Below, piece by piece: positions 19,515 to 30,796 of a DNA stretch of 64,000 nucleotides (positions within the stretch are counted from its first letter, which is position 1; the number at the start of each line of letters is the position of its first letter). The DNA lies in assembly GCA_012931725.1 (NCBI GenBank), contig CM022951.1:29629255-29693254 (forward strand). Reading direction: 5' to 3'. Origin of the DNA: Litsea cubeba (Eukaryota; Streptophyta; Magnoliopsida; Laurales; Lauraceae). A program made the position numbers and the translations under genes. Under the pieces are notes generated by a model. The model had not been told where the DNA came from. It searched no databases and saw only the letters and a program-made list of their open reading frames with translations.

Positions 19515-21280
19515 TGAAAGTCCGGGATCTTAACCCTTGAGGGGGGGGGTGAATAGGGTGATCTACACTTAATGACTAATTCTGACCAATTTTAATTTCT
19601 TTAAAACAAACTAGTCACATGTGATGATTAACATACATAATGCGGAAGCTAAACAAAATAATCACCACAAAAACAATCACCACTACACAATCATTTATAG
19701 TGGTTCGGCCTCAATGCCTACATCCACTACCGGCTTGTGTATCCAACACCCCACCGGATTTCCACTATTATGCTTTTTAAAAGGCTAAGCAATAACCTCT
19801 ACAACTATGCTTTTCTAGGCTAAGCAATAACCTTATAATGTGCTTTTATAGGCTAAGCAACAACCCTTACACAATGCTTTTCTTAGGCTAAGCAATAACC
19901 TTAATACATAAAAGATTTCTCTCAAAGAAAGTGTCTTCACAAAACACTCTTATGAGATTACAATTAAGCTCAAAGTAAAATGCCTCTAAATAGGCGGATG
20001 TGAAAGTGAAAAACTAACTCACACAACACTCTATGAAATGCAAAGTTAATGCTCATGATGTGTGTGTGTGTGAATACTTCAATCAAGTTAAAAATGCAAG
20101 CTTAATCAATTTATGCTAATAGCATTTAAAAGTTTAATCCACACAAAAAGATATGATTGAAGTGTAATGCAAATCACTTGTAGAAAATGCAAACTTGCTA
20201 ATGATTATGAAAATCAAAATGTCACAAGTTGTATGAAACTAATTAAGATTAAAACAAGTGATGCATGTTCAATGTTGTTTTCAAAAATAAATTTGTTTAA
20301 CTAAACTTCAAATAGATTGAAAACAACAAAGAGGATTCAAACAAGTTATAGAAACATGTTATTAAGGAAATCAAAGATTTTGACTAAACATGTTTAAGAA
20401 GTTTTCTAAAACAACCTTGATTTGAATCTAAGTGAAGAATCCAATAAAATCAAAGATTATAAGAAGAATGGATTCAACACATCATAGTTATCATGCTATT
20501 AAACATTTCCCAAAGATTTAAACAAAGCATATAACATATGATTAGTTTAAGCAAAGTTTACTTGGAGATTTAACTTCATTAATCCAAGCTTGAGCTTTAC
20601 TAATGACCCTCTTGGTCTCTCTTAGTTCATCCCCTTTTTCTTCTCTTTAAACACCTCAAGAAGGCTCAAGAGTTCCACTTTGATCAACCCTTTTTCAATG
20701 GGAATGAACCCCTTTTTATACTCAAAAGTTGAGTTCCTGCGTGTCCTCGGTCGACCCCCAGCTTGGCTCGATCGACCGACCCTTAATGGTCAAAAATCAG
20801 ACCGTTTGAAAAATGCTCAACGGACACTTTCTTGGTCGACCCACAGTGTCTTCGGTCGACCGAAAGCATGGGTTCGGTCGACCGACCACACTGCGGGTCG
20901 ACCCGAGCCCAAGGACCAAAAATCCCATTTGTTGCATATTTAAAGAGATTTCTTTGTGGGATCTTTGGGCCACTAAATCAAGCTTGGAATCAGGTTTTAA
21001 ATCATTCTAAGCGGCTTAAAAAACATGAAACATAAAAAGCCAAAAATCATTTGAAACTTTAAATCATTGGCTAGCTTGATTTGTAAGAATCCTTTTTCAA
21101 ATAAAATGCATCCAAGATGAAAACCAAAACATGCCTGTACCATATGATTTACAAGATTTAAAACAATGCATGTGTAAGTCAAGATTTCAAGATTTTCTAA
21201 ATCAATGCATGTGTGTGAATTCAAATGATGAATAAAATGAATGATGCATCCATCAAATTGCAATAAACAAAAACCTAACA
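19515..21280 (-). repeat. 3' LTR of the gag-only element
   Basis: 1,766 bp, near-identical to 24968-26741. Symmetric GTCGAC boxes lie at 20748-20904 and a TATA-like box (minus strand tataaaaagg, 20711-20720) just downstream in sense. A C/G tract sits near the LTR end (about 19542-19550). At the other end ccatcaaattgcaa (21250-21263) pairs with ttgcaatttgatgg in the internal region. Confidence 0.93.
20748..20904. repeat. Symmetric GTCGAC boxes in gag-only element, 3' LTR
   Basis: Six boxes, including TTCGGTCGACCGAA (14-base palindrome) and GGGTCGACCC; one is decayed to gatcgaccg. They lie just upstream of the TATA box in sense direction. The right-hand LTR has the same set at 26209-26365. Confidence 0.9.
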
Positions 21281-21304
21281 ATCTCCCCCTTTGCAATTTG
21301 ATGG
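21250..21304 (-). promoter_or_regulatory. Terminal polypurine tract with flanking 14-bp inverted repeat
   Basis: On the minus strand the purine tract gcaaagggggagat (21281-21294) abuts the LTR start tgttagg. Perfect 14-base arms CCATCAAATTGCAA (21250-21263) and TTGCAATTTGATGG (21291-21304) bracket the junction. A precisely placed inverted repeat around the terminal tract is a Sirevirus trait. Confidence 0.9.
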
Positions 21305-23423
21305 CAAACCTTCAATATGTTGGCAAACCTTGCTCAACACTAAGACTTCACACACAGTCTTCAGCTCCTCCTTGGCTGGACAATTCTTGAAATCTATTTG
21401 GATGCTTCTTCATTTAGCTTGGGCTCTAGCTTCATTCTTCATTCTTCTTGATGCTTGGAGCTTGATCATTCTTCAAGCTTTCATTTCATCTTCCTTTCTT
21501 TGGCCAAGCAACTTCTTTAGCTCCCAAGCTTTCTTCTCTTTATTTCTCCCTTTTGACCATGCACTCTTCTTTCAGCAAGATGTGCATTCTCTCCACCTTT
21601 AGCACTTTCTCCCCCTTAATTCTTTCTCCCCTTTTGCCATTAAGCTTGAGAACTTTCTCCCCCTTTGCCATTTGATTGCAAAGGTATCAATTGAACAGGG
21701 GAACCTACACACATGAAACAAGGAAAATACCTTTTGGTAGCACCTGTTAACAAAGGAAATCGAAAATGAAGTACATAACAGGTCATCATGCATGGGTAAT
21801 AAGCTATAAGGGTATCAAGAGCCAATATAAGGGTGAATTTGATCAAAACTAATACTTCCTATGAAGATTTACTCCCCCTCAATCCATACTCTTCTTTTGT
21901 CAAACTTTTGACAAGGATTTAACTAATAGGTACAAGAAGAAGATGGTTTAACCAATTGAGGGTTAACTTCAAGTGAAGGATTAGATTCAATTGATAATAA
22001 TATTTGACTATAAAGCTCAATATGATCAAATTACCAAAGTAAAGGGCAAGGTCATTGGGATATACTAAACATAGCATCAATCAATATAACTATGAAAATC
22101 ATATGCTATGTAAATTTTGAAATCATTTCATCCAATAATAAAATATGACTATCATGTGCAAGATGAGTGAAATGAAGTTCAAACATGAAGCCTACCTCAA
22201 CCATTAACCAACCAAGATTATGAAAACATAAACATGGTGGTCATGTGATTTACCTATAAGAGCATGAGAGGTGGCAATCATGAAGATTATGATGCTAATG
22301 GAATGTGACAATTACAAAATCAAGCATCAAAAAAGGATATTCATCACTTTAAATGATATAACTAATGAGCATAGTGATGAACAAGATAAATTGCATTAAA
22401 ATGATATAACTTTGTAAAGCATGCAATTTTCAAAGTGTCAAGATCATATGAATTCAACATCTAAGACATCCATCAAACAATAGATATAACTAAGAAATAC
22501 AAGGAATGGATTTCAAAGAGGTTCATATGATCAAGCACACTACTATGAAGTTGAAACATGTATAAAGAATGATATCAATAAGAAAAATACACATGAATCA
22601 ACAAGATAACCATCCATATCAAATAATAACTAGAAAGCATAAAGGATGGATTTTTGGGTTCTAGTATGGTAACTACAAAAATGATTTAAAGAACACAACC
22701 ATACATGGAACAAATAAACATTTGCAAAAAGAATGTAACTAAATGAGCAAAGATGCAAATTGTTTGTAACAACATTCATTTCCATTTCTAAGATAATAAA
22801 ACCAAATGCATAAGGAAATGAGAACATGGAACATGCTTTGATAAATATAACTAATGATGATTTAAAGCAATTCCATTCATGCAATCTTCAAATCATAAAC
22901 AAAATCCAACAATGAACACAATGAGTATGAAATTGAGGATAGCACATTATCAAATATCAATTTGTATTCTAAAGAATATAACTATAAATGATCATACAAA
23001 TTGAAAAACATATTTTCCATACCAAAAGATAAACTAGTAAGTTCATGGAAAATCCGAATTTATTTAAATCATTTGTTTTTCAAAACAAATTTTACTAAGA
23101 CATTCAAACAAATGATTTTGCAACATCAATCGATTATGAAAGGTCTAGCTATAAAAGCTTTTGAAATCATAATCAATTGAACATGTAGAAATGCAATACA
23201 AGATATGAGAGTAAAAAGCAAATCTAACAAGATGAAATTATATTCAAAAGATTTTGAAAACCATGATATGTAAATAGTATGGTGCATGAAAACAAAATCA
23301 ATTGATCATAAACAAGCATTGCATTTTATGAAATGTAACTATGAAATAACAAAATGCAAATGCAACATGACCAACAAAAGGATTTACCTATAAAGGATAG
23401 GTTGGTCAAAGAGGTCCAAGGCC
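21305..23423 (-). other. Non-coding internal region of the gag-only element
   Basis: No frame of note. The first 600 bases hold four more purine tracts in sense (ctccccc-type at 21609, 21628, 21655 and 21870). The rest is A/T-rich, with a recurring ATATAACTA-like motif at roughly 22086, 22367, 22406, 22490, 22735, 22846, 22976 and 23336, often followed by tg/aatg and a catg word. This looks like an old, irregular tandem repeat. Confidence 0.6.
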
Positions 23424-24869
23424 TTAAGGTTTGACTAAGTAAATAGCTTTTGGAATCCACCTAAGGTCTTGGGAGGGTTGATCTTTGAGGTCCATCTTAA
23501 AAGTCTTACCAACTAATGGAGATTTGACTTGATAAATTTTCAATTTAGACTTATCACCATGATGTTTAGATTTAACTAAATTTGTCTTAGAATGGTGATT
23601 AGTCTTTTGAGGTTGGTGACTTTTCCTATTAGGGGATTGATTTCTTTTCTTCTTATTTCCTCCATTTATTTGACTTTTGAATTTAAGATTTAACTTTGCA
23701 ACTTTCTTCAAAAGTTCCTTCATTTGTTGAGTTAATGGAGGAAGATTGAGAAGCTTTTTGTTAATAGATTCTTTTAGAGTTGGTTTAACTTGTTTAACCT
23801 TTTTAGAATCTATTTTAGGAGACTCCTTTTTAATTGGTTTTACTTGTTTAGTCTTTTTAGAGTCTTCCTTAATTTTTAGTGTCTTATCCATCATAGAGTT
23901 TGATTTTACTTTCTTTGGTTCAAAGATGGGTTTAAACACATTGCTTCTTCTTAATTTGCACTCAAACCGAAAATGTCCTTCAATGCCACAATAATTGCAT
24001 TTAGTCATGGGCAAGGAGGAATGAGTACTAGAGAATGAGGACTCACCTTTCACAAAAGTGTTGGTGAATTTAGGGTCATGAGAAATATTCCTATCAAATC
24101 CAAGACCCGTCCTATCTCCTTTTGATTTACCCAATTTAAATAACTTTTCAAATTTTTCTTCACTATGGGTAAATTTGCACTCATATTTATGTTTGTAGGT
24201 TTCAAGTTGAGTGACTTGTTCTTTAAGGGTTGAATTTTCATTTTTAACTTTTGTAAGTTCATTTTCAATTCCCTTAAATTTGTTTAGCTCTTCATGGGCA
24301 AGTTTTAATTCAAATTTAACTTCATTGATAACATTAGATCCAAGTTCTAGAGTTTTTATCTTAATTTGTTCATTAGATAAATTTTCCATAGAAATGGTTA
24401 ACTTGGATTCTAGTTTGTTAATGTTTTCATCTTGCCTTTTTAATTGATCTCTTAGTTTTGAATTTTCCTTATTAAGATTATCACAATCTATCTTTGATTC
24501 TCTTAGGTCATCTTTAATATTAGATAGATTATGCAAAGAGATCATGAACTTAGATTCTGCACAATTTATTAATTCTTTTTTTTCTCTAAGTTCATCTTTT
24601 GAAGAGACTAATTCTTGGTTTAGTCTTTTAGATTCTTCTTTTAATCTTCTATTCTTCTTAGAAAGCTCTAAGGATAATGTGCACAAATCCTCATAAGCTT
24701 GTTCAATATCATTTTCATTTTCATCATTTTCTTCTTCTTTTAATTCAACTTGGGATTCATTAATTTCAATGTTTGAATCTCCAATAGAAGGAAGAATGAG
24801 GGGTCTAGAAGAATCTACCAAAGAATCTACAAAGTCTAAACTAGTGGAATCCATTCTTATGATTTTCAT
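23424..24869 (-). CDS. Gag-like protein of the gag-only element, lacking the UBN2 domain
   Basis: 481 residues from the ATG at 24869, about 85 bases after the primer site. Residues 40-250 are rich in E, K, L and N with heptad-like spacing, a likely coiled coil. One zinc knuckle lies at 291-304 (CNYCGIEGHFRFEC). The C-terminal third is very basic (K/N/Q/H-rich) and ends WIPKAIYLVKP, like the stretch before the protease in Sirevirus polyproteins. The N-terminal UBN2 capsid domain is absent. It could bind RNA and co-assemble with full-length Gag (inference). No inner stop suggests recent or maintained coding. Confidence 0.85.
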   Translation of the reverse strand: MKIIRMDSTSLDFVDSLVDSSRPLILPSIGDSNIEINESQVELKEEENDENENDIEQAYEDLCTLSLELSKKNRRLKEESKRLNQELVSSKDELREKKELINCAESKFMISLHNLSNIKDDLRESKIDCDNLNKENSKLRDQLKRQDENINKLESKLTISMENLSNEQIKIKTLELGSNVINEVKFELKLAHEELNKFKGIENELTKVKNENSTLKEQVTQLETYKHKYECKFTHSEEKFEKLFKLGKSKGDRTGLGFDRNISHDPKFTNTFVKGESSFSSTHSSLPMTKCNYCGIEGHFRFECKLRRSNVFKPIFEPKKVKSNSMMDKTLKIKEDSKKTKQVKPIKKESPKIDSKKVKQVKPTLKESINKKLLNLPPLTQQMKELLKKVAKLNLKFKSQINGGNKKKRNQSPNRKSHQPQKTNHHSKTNLVKSKHHGDKSKLKIYQVKSPLVGKTFKMDLKDQPSQDLRWIPKAIYLVKP

Positions 24870-24952
24870 GAAGGCACAACACTAGGGTTTTAACTCTAGG
24901 TTTTTACATCTAATCAAGAGTTTCAAACACTTGATCCTAATATAGAGCACGA

Positions 24953-24967
24953 GGCTTTGATACCAAT
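24953..24967 (-). promoter_or_regulatory. Primer-binding site of the gag-only element
   Basis: The minus strand reads attggtatcaaagcc right after the LTR end, close to the initiator tRNA-Met complement tggtatcagagc. Confidence 0.85.
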
Positions 24968-26741
24968 TGAAAGTCTGGGATCTTAACCCTAGAGGGGGGG
25001 GGGGGGGGGTGAATAGGGTGATCTACACTTAATGACTAATTCCGACCAATTTTAATTTCTTTAAAACAAACTAGTCACATGTGATGATTAACATACATAA
25101 TGCGGAAGCTAAACAAAATAATCACCACAAAAACAATCACCACTACACAATCATTTATAGTGGTTCGGCCTCAATGCCTACATCCACTACCGGCTTGTGT
25201 ATCCAACACCCCACCGGATTTCCACTATTATGCTTTTTGAAAGGCTAAGCAATAACCTCTACAACTGTGCTTTTCTAGGCTAAGCAATAACCTTACAATG
25301 TGCTTTTATAGGCTAAGCAACAACCCTTACACAATGCTTTTCTTAGGCTAAGCAATAACCTTAATACATAAAAGATTTCTCTCAAAGAAAGTGTCTTCAC
25401 AAAACACTCTTATGAGATTACAATTAAGCTCAAAGTAAAATGCCTCTAAATAGGCGGATGTGAAAGTGAAAAACTAACTCACACAACACTCTATGAAATG
25501 CAAAGATGTATGCTCATGATGTGTGTGTGTGTGAATACTTCAATCAAGTTAAAAATGCAAGCTTAATCAATTTATGCTAATAGCATTTAAAAGTTTAATC
25601 CACATAAAAAGATATGATTGAAGTGTAATGCAAATCACTTGTAGAAAATGCAAACTTGCTAATGATTATGAAAATCAAAATGTCACAAGTTGTATGAAAC
25701 TAATTAAGATTAAAACAAGTGATGCATGTTCAATGTTGTTTTCAAAAATAAATTTGTTTAACTAAACTTCAAATAGATTGAAAACAACAAAGAGGATTCA
25801 AACAAGTTATAGAAACATGTTATTAAGGAAATCAAAGATTTTGACTAAACATGTTTAAGAAGTTTTCTAAAACAACCTTGATTTGAATCTAAGTGAAGAA
25901 TCCAATAAAATCAAAGATTATAAGAAGAATGGATTCAACACATCATAGTTATCATGCTATTAAACATTTCCCAAAGATTTAAACAAAGCATATAACATAT
26001 GATTAGTTTAAGCAAAGCTTACTTGGAGATTTAACTTCATTAATCCAAGCTTGAGCTTTACTAATGACCCTCTTGGTCTCTCTTAGTTCATCCCCTTTTT
26101 CTTCTCTTTAAACACCTCAAGAAGGCTCAAGAGTTCCACTTTGATCAACCCTTTTTCAATGGGAATGAACCCCTTTTTATACTCAAAAGTTGAGTTCCTG
26201 CGTGTCCTCGGTCGACCCCCAGCTTGGCTCGGTCGACCGACCCTTAACGGTCAAAAATCAGACCGTTTGAAAAATGCTCAACGGACACTTTCTCGGTCGA
26301 CCCACAGTGTCTTCGGTCGACCGAAAGCATGGGTTCGGTCGACCGACCACACTCCGGGTCGACCCGAGCCCAAGGACCAAAAATCCCATTTGTTGCATAT
26401 TTAAAGAGATTTCTTTGTGGGATCTTTGGGCCACTAAATCAAGCTTGGAATCATGTTTTAAATCATTCTAAGCGGCTTAAAAAACATGAAACATAAAAAG
26501 CCAAAAATCATTTGAAACTTTAAATCATTGGCTAGCTTGATTTGTAAAAATCCTTTTTCAAATAAAATGCATCCAAGATGAAAACCAAAACATGCCTGTA
26601 CCATATGATTTACAAGATTTAAAACAATGCATGTGTAAGTCAAGATTTCAAGATTTTCAAAATCAATGCATGTGTGTGAATTCAAATGATGAATAAAATG
26701 AATGATGCATCCATCAAATTGCAATAAACAAAAACCTAACA
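24968..26741 (-). repeat. 5' LTR of the gag-only element
   Basis: 1,774 bp, the partner of 19515-21280. A longer G/C tract (about 24997-25010) near the LTR end is the main visible difference. A 5-pair stem ACCCT/AGGGT, extendable through GATC/GATC, surrounds that tract. TATA-like box at 26172-26181; boxes at 26209-26365. Confidence 0.93.
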
Positions 26742-27106
26742 AGTGTAGTTAGCAATTACTCACTTGTGTCCACCATTGAACCCAAGACTGTGGCTGAAGC
26801 CAGTCTCGATGAAAGTTGGTTGAAAGCTATGCATGAGGAGTTGGAGCAAATTGAGAAGAACTCCACATGGGAACTAGTTTCTAGACCTACCGATAAGAAT
26901 GTTATTGGTACTAAATGGGTCTTTCGGAATAAGCTGAATGAAGATGGTCAGGTCATACGAAACAAAGCAAGGTTGGTTTGTAAAGGCTATGCTCAAGTTG
27001 AAGGCATAGATTTTGAAGAGACCTTTGCACCGGTGGCTCATCTGGAAGCCATTCGTATGTTTCTTGCATTGGCTGCATACAAAACCTTCAAGGTATTTCA
27101 GATGGA
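26742..27106 (+). pseudogene. Copia-1 integrase-RT linker and RT start
   Basis: It continues the frame broken at 19514 with SVVSNYSLVSTIEPKTVAEASLDESWLKAM, then the RT start WELVSRPTDKNVIGTKWVFRNKLNEDG and VCKGYAQVEGIDFEETFAPVAHLEAIRMFLALAAY. It ends at FKVFQMD, where Copia-2 inserted (target duplication atgga, 27102-27106). The family has Arg where this copy has His in APVAHLEA. Confidence 0.93.
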
Positions 27107-28325
27107 TGTTAGATATCGCGATCACTGAGAGGGGGGGGGGTGAATCAGTGATTCTTTAAAAACAGGTCCAATTTAACAACAAAAGCAAATCAAATCACAC
27201 AAGGACACCAGATTTAACGTGGTTCACCGAAAGGCTACGTCCACGGTTCAAAGACTGTCCGAACACCAATCCGGAACAGATCTGAATCTATTTAGTCGCA
27301 CCAACGACAAAGAGCACCAACCCTTAGTTTCAGATAGCACCAACTATCTAGGAAGCACCTACTCCCTTTAGTTTCAGATAGCACCAACTATCTAGGAAGC
27401 ACCGACTCCCTTTAGTTTCAGATAGCACCAATTATCTAGGAAGCACCGACTCCCTTTACAATTTATCTGCACCAACAGATAGGATCACCAAACCCCAGAC
27501 ACCAAGCACCAACTTGATGTTCTACAGAATAAGAATAGAAACCTTTTTCTATAGCCCTTCCCCTCTACAATCTCTCTCTCTCAATCCCTTACAAAGTGAA
27601 CATTAAAGCATAAACAGAGAGACACTTATCTTATGGACGAAACACCATCTTCAAGAGCACATCCTCGTCCACACTTGCTGTAGAAACTTCTGACAATACT
27701 GCACACAGCAACAGCACTCTCTTCTCTCCAAAACTCTCTCTCTTTTCTCTTCTCTTATTTCTCTCTTTGGTGTGTTGTTAAAAACGAACCAAACATGCCT
27801 TTATATAGGTTATAGTAACCCTTAAGAGTGTTCAAAATAGGCTACAATTCGTTTAGAAAGAGTCCCAAACGAAATAGATAAGAATGCTGAATTTTCGTGC
27901 AAGACTTCTAATTCTGCGCAACTCTGGTTCCCGTGCTCGGTCGACATCATGCCTTGCTCGGTCGACATCATACACAGTCTGTAAGCAGACAACTATCATG
28001 CTCGGTCGACATCCTGGGGTCCCGGTCGACCGACGACACACTGTGTCACGAAAATAACTGGGAGCTTCCTGAAACTTTTTCTGCAGGTTTCTCTTTGCTC
28101 GGTCGACCGCATGGGGTGCCCGGTCGACCGCACACTCTGCTTCAGGAATTCTGAATTCCTGAACTGTTTCAACTCTTATTTCTCTTTTAAGCTTTATCAA
28201 CACCAGCCTATTATCATCATGCTTGTGACAATGTGTTGACAATAATTCCAACTCAAAACAATACTTTGAGATATTAATTTCTTCAATTCTTCAAAGGACT
28301 TCTCAAGTCATCTCAAATTCCAACA
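27107..28325 (-). repeat. 3' LTR of Copia-2
   Basis: 1,219 bp, the partner of 48431-49647. It contains the hairpin array (27255-27520, three copies of the duplicated hairpin pair), TATA at 27800-27807 (minus) and GTCGAC boxes at 27938-28130. The terminal purine tract follows at 28326-28339. Confidence 0.95.
27255..27520 (-). other. TNGGTG hairpin array, Copia-2 3' LTR
   Basis: The same array as in Copia-1, but the adjacent pair AGGGAG/CTTCCT plus AGATAG/CTATCT occurs three times. This gives twelve hairpins. One copy has agataattggtgctatct, losing the closing pair. The last hairpin, TCCGGA-TTGGTG-TTCGGA, can extend with CTG/CAG past a bulged T. Confidence 0.85.
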
Positions 28326-28643
28326 ATCTCCCACTTTGGAATTGTTGGCAACACTTTTGGAACTTCAACACTTAGAAACTAGTTGATCTTCATGATGCTT
28401 CTTCAGAACCATAGTCTCCCCCTGTCTTTAAAAAAAATATCAAGATCTCTAACACTCTTGATACCAATCTCCCCAAAGTTATCATAGTATAACTTCTTCT
28501 AAGCATAGCTTTCTCCTAGCATAACTTTCAATCTCCCCCTAGCTTAAGTCTTTCTCCCCCTTTGACAACAAGTCCAAAGGGACCAACGAAGGAGCGAATA
28601 GGATATTCAAGGAATACTTTGCTCCCCCTTTCAAGCCCATCTC
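28326..28643 (-). other. Copia-2 3' untranslated region with clustered polypurine tracts
   Basis: On the minus strand, purine tracts of the GGGGGAG type occur about 28424, 28533, 28553 and 28622, plus the terminal tract ccaaagtgggagat at 28326-28339. The terminal tract carries a T in its middle. Clustered tracts upstream of the 3' LTR are a Sirevirus hallmark. Confidence 0.8.
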
Positions 28644-28745
28644 CTAAGGATTAGGAGAGTGAGTAACTCCTAATTTTTTTTGGAGATACTCGAAGACTTC
28701 TTTTGGTAGAGGTTTTGTGAAGATTTCAGCAACTTGCTCAGTAGT
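28644..28745 (-). pseudogene. Copia-2 RNase H C-terminal end
   Basis: The last 34 codons of the Copia-2 frame: EQVAEIFTKPLPKEVFEYLQKKLGVTHSPNP and TAG at 28644-28646. It is separated from the rest of RNase H by Copia-3. 28741-28745 is the target duplication gtagt. Confidence 0.9.
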
Positions 28746-28938
28746 TGTTGGAATTTGAGATGACTTGAGAAGTCTTTTGATGAATTGAAGAAGTTAGCAT
28801 CTCAAGTATTGTTTTGAGTTGGAATTCTTGTCAACACATTGTCACAAACATGATGTTAATAAGCTAATGTTGATAGAGCTGAAAAGAAGAAACAGAATTG
28901 AAACAGTCAGGAACTCAGAATTCCTGAAGCAGAGCACG

Positions 28939-29129
28939 CGGTCGACCGGGCTCTTCATGCGGTCGACCGAGCAAGAAGAAACCTGCAGAAAACAGATTTT
29001 GGTAGCTCCCAGTTATTTTCGTGACACAGTGTGTCTTCGGTCGACCGGGACCCCAGGATGTCGACCGAGCGCGATAATTGACTGATTCCAGACAGTGTAT
29101 GATGTCGACCGAGCACAGTATGATGTCGA
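28939..29129. repeat. Symmetric GTCGAC boxes in Copia-3 5' LTR
   Basis: Six boxes, three with CGGTCGACCG and three with tgtcgaccg, where only GTCGAC stays symmetric. The 3' LTR copy has the same set at 32737-32930. Confidence 0.9.
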
Positions 29130-29571
29130 CCGAGCACGGGAACCAGAGTTGCGCAGAATTAGAAGTTTTGCACGAAAATTCAGCACAGTTATCTATTTCG
29201 TTTGGGAATCTTTCTAAACGAATTGTAGCCCGTTTTGAATACAATTAAGGGTTATTAAAACCTATATAAAGGCATGCTTGGGTCGTTCATAAACACACCA
29301 AGAAGATACACCAGAAGAGAGAAAGAATAGAGAAGAGAAAAGAGAGAGAGTTCTTGAGAGAAAGCAGAAGCTGCTGCTGTGTTGCTGTGTGCTGTTGTGC
29401 TACATCTTTCTACAGCAATTGTGGACGAGATTATGCTCTAGAAGATGGTGATTCGTCCATAAGTTTAGTGTCTCTCTTTTATGCTTTAGATTTCAATTTG
29501 TAAGGGATTGAGAGAGAGAGAATTGTAGAGGGGAAGGGCTGTAGACAGAGTTGATCTTATATTCTGTTTTT

Positions 29572-29794
29572 ACATCAAGTTGGTGCTTGGTGTTTGGGGT
29601 TTGGTGATCCTATCTGTGGGTGCAGATAAATTGTAAGGGGAGTCGGTGCTTCCTAGATAGTTGGTGCTATCTGAAACTCAAGGGAGTCGGTGCTTCCTAG
29701 ATAGTTGGTGCTATCTGAAACTAAGGGTTGGTGCTCTTTGTCGTTGGTGCGACTAAATAAGATTCAGATCTGTCCCGGATTGGTGTTCGGACAG
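29572..29794 (+). other. TNGGTG hairpin array, Copia-3 5' LTR
   Basis: Ten hairpins: the set of Copia-1 with the AGGGAG/CTTCCT plus AGATAG/CTATCT pair present twice in a 44-45 bp direct repeat. The third hairpin has loop TGGGTG. The copy in the 3' LTR is at 33370-33592. Confidence 0.85.
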
Positions 29795-29992
29795 TCTTTG
29801 AACCGTGGACGTAGCCTTTCGGTGAACCACGTTAAATCTGGTGTCATTGTGTGATTTGACTTGTTTTGTTGTTGAATTGGACCTGTTTTTAGAAATCACT
29901 GATTCACCCCCCCCTCTCAGTGATCGCGGTATCCAACAATTGGTATCAGAGCGAGGCTCCCTTGATCAGTTTAATACGCTAAGGGTGATCTC

Positions 29993-30796
29993 TTGTCAAA
30001 TCACATGGCAGTCAATACAGGGAATATGAAAGCACCTCTGTTTGATGGTTCTAATTACTCCTTTTGGAAGATTAGGATGCAAGCCTTCATCAAATCTCTT
30101 GGCTATGATGTTTGGGAGGCTGTCAGAGCCGGTTACAATGCTGCCACCGTACCCAATGATGCTGCATCGAAGAAGTTGGCAGACAACGACTCCAAGGCGC
30201 AGAATGCACTCTTTAGTGGCCTTGTGGACAGCGAGCTTGTCAAAGTAATTGCATGCAAAACAGCCAAGGAAATTTGGGACAAGTTGCAAAGCATACATGA
30301 AGGTGATGAGAAGATTAAAGAAGCCAAATTGCAAACTCATCGCTCTCAATTTGAATCTCTTCGCATGGAGGAAAGCGAGAATGTTGACTCATATTTGCAA
30401 CGAGTGAATGAAGTCACGAATGACATTCGTGGACTAGGGGAGGAGATTAAAGAGCCGGTGATCGTCAAAAAGGTTCTAAGATCTCTTCTTCCCCGGTTTG
30501 ATTCAAAAGTCTCAGCCATTGAAGAAGCCAAAGATCTGAATGCATTTTCCATGGATGAATTACATGGTTCTCTAACTGCCTATGAGATGCGCATAGGAAA
30601 GACGTCTTCATCTGATAAAGAAGCGGCCTTCAAAGTTCAGAAAAAGGCAAAAGAGACTGCTGGTCATGATGTTGATTCTGATGATGATGAGCTTGAGGCT
30701 CAATTTGTTAGAAAGTTGAAGAAAGGAAGCATTGGCAAGTACAAAGGGAAGCTACCCTTTAAATGCTTCAATTGTGGAGGAGTTGGAGCAAATTGA
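29993..30796 (+). pseudogene. gag: Copia-3 gag, truncated
   Basis: 267 codons from the same start as Copia-1/2 (MSNHMA..). The UBN2-type capsid region is complete and the frame runs into the first zinc knuckle (CFNCGGVG), where the deletion junction shifts frame and a TGA follows. It could still give a capsid-like protein without a working knuckle. Confidence 0.9.

Larger units (their letters stand above)
19515..26741 (-). mobile_element. Gag-only Sirevirus derivative (TR-GAG-like), non-autonomous
   Basis: LTRs 19515-21280 (3') and 24968-26741 (5') surround a 3.7 kb internal region. On the minus strand LTRs start TGTTAGG and end GACTTTCA or GGACTTTCA. Flanks are agtgc (19510-19514) and agtgt (26742-26746), a target duplication with one change. 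The internal region has a primer site, one 481-codon gag-like frame, about 2.1 kb of non-coding DNA and several polypurine tracts; there is no protease, integrase, RT or RNase H. It must rely on enzymes of a relative. Confidence 0.93.
28746..29938 (+). repeat. 5' LTR of Copia-3
   Basis: 1,193 bp. Six GTCGAC boxes (28939-29129), TATA at 29263-29270, hairpin array with the pair duplicated (29572-29794), C-tract hairpin and end ATCCAACA. The primer site attggtatcagagcg follows at 29939-29953. Confidence 0.95.

Noticed and set aside
28326..28745. Envelope-like gene after pol in the Sirevirus elements
   Set aside because: The space between the pol stop and the 3' LTR is only about 290-320 bp in Copia-1/2/3 and is filled by polypurine tracts.
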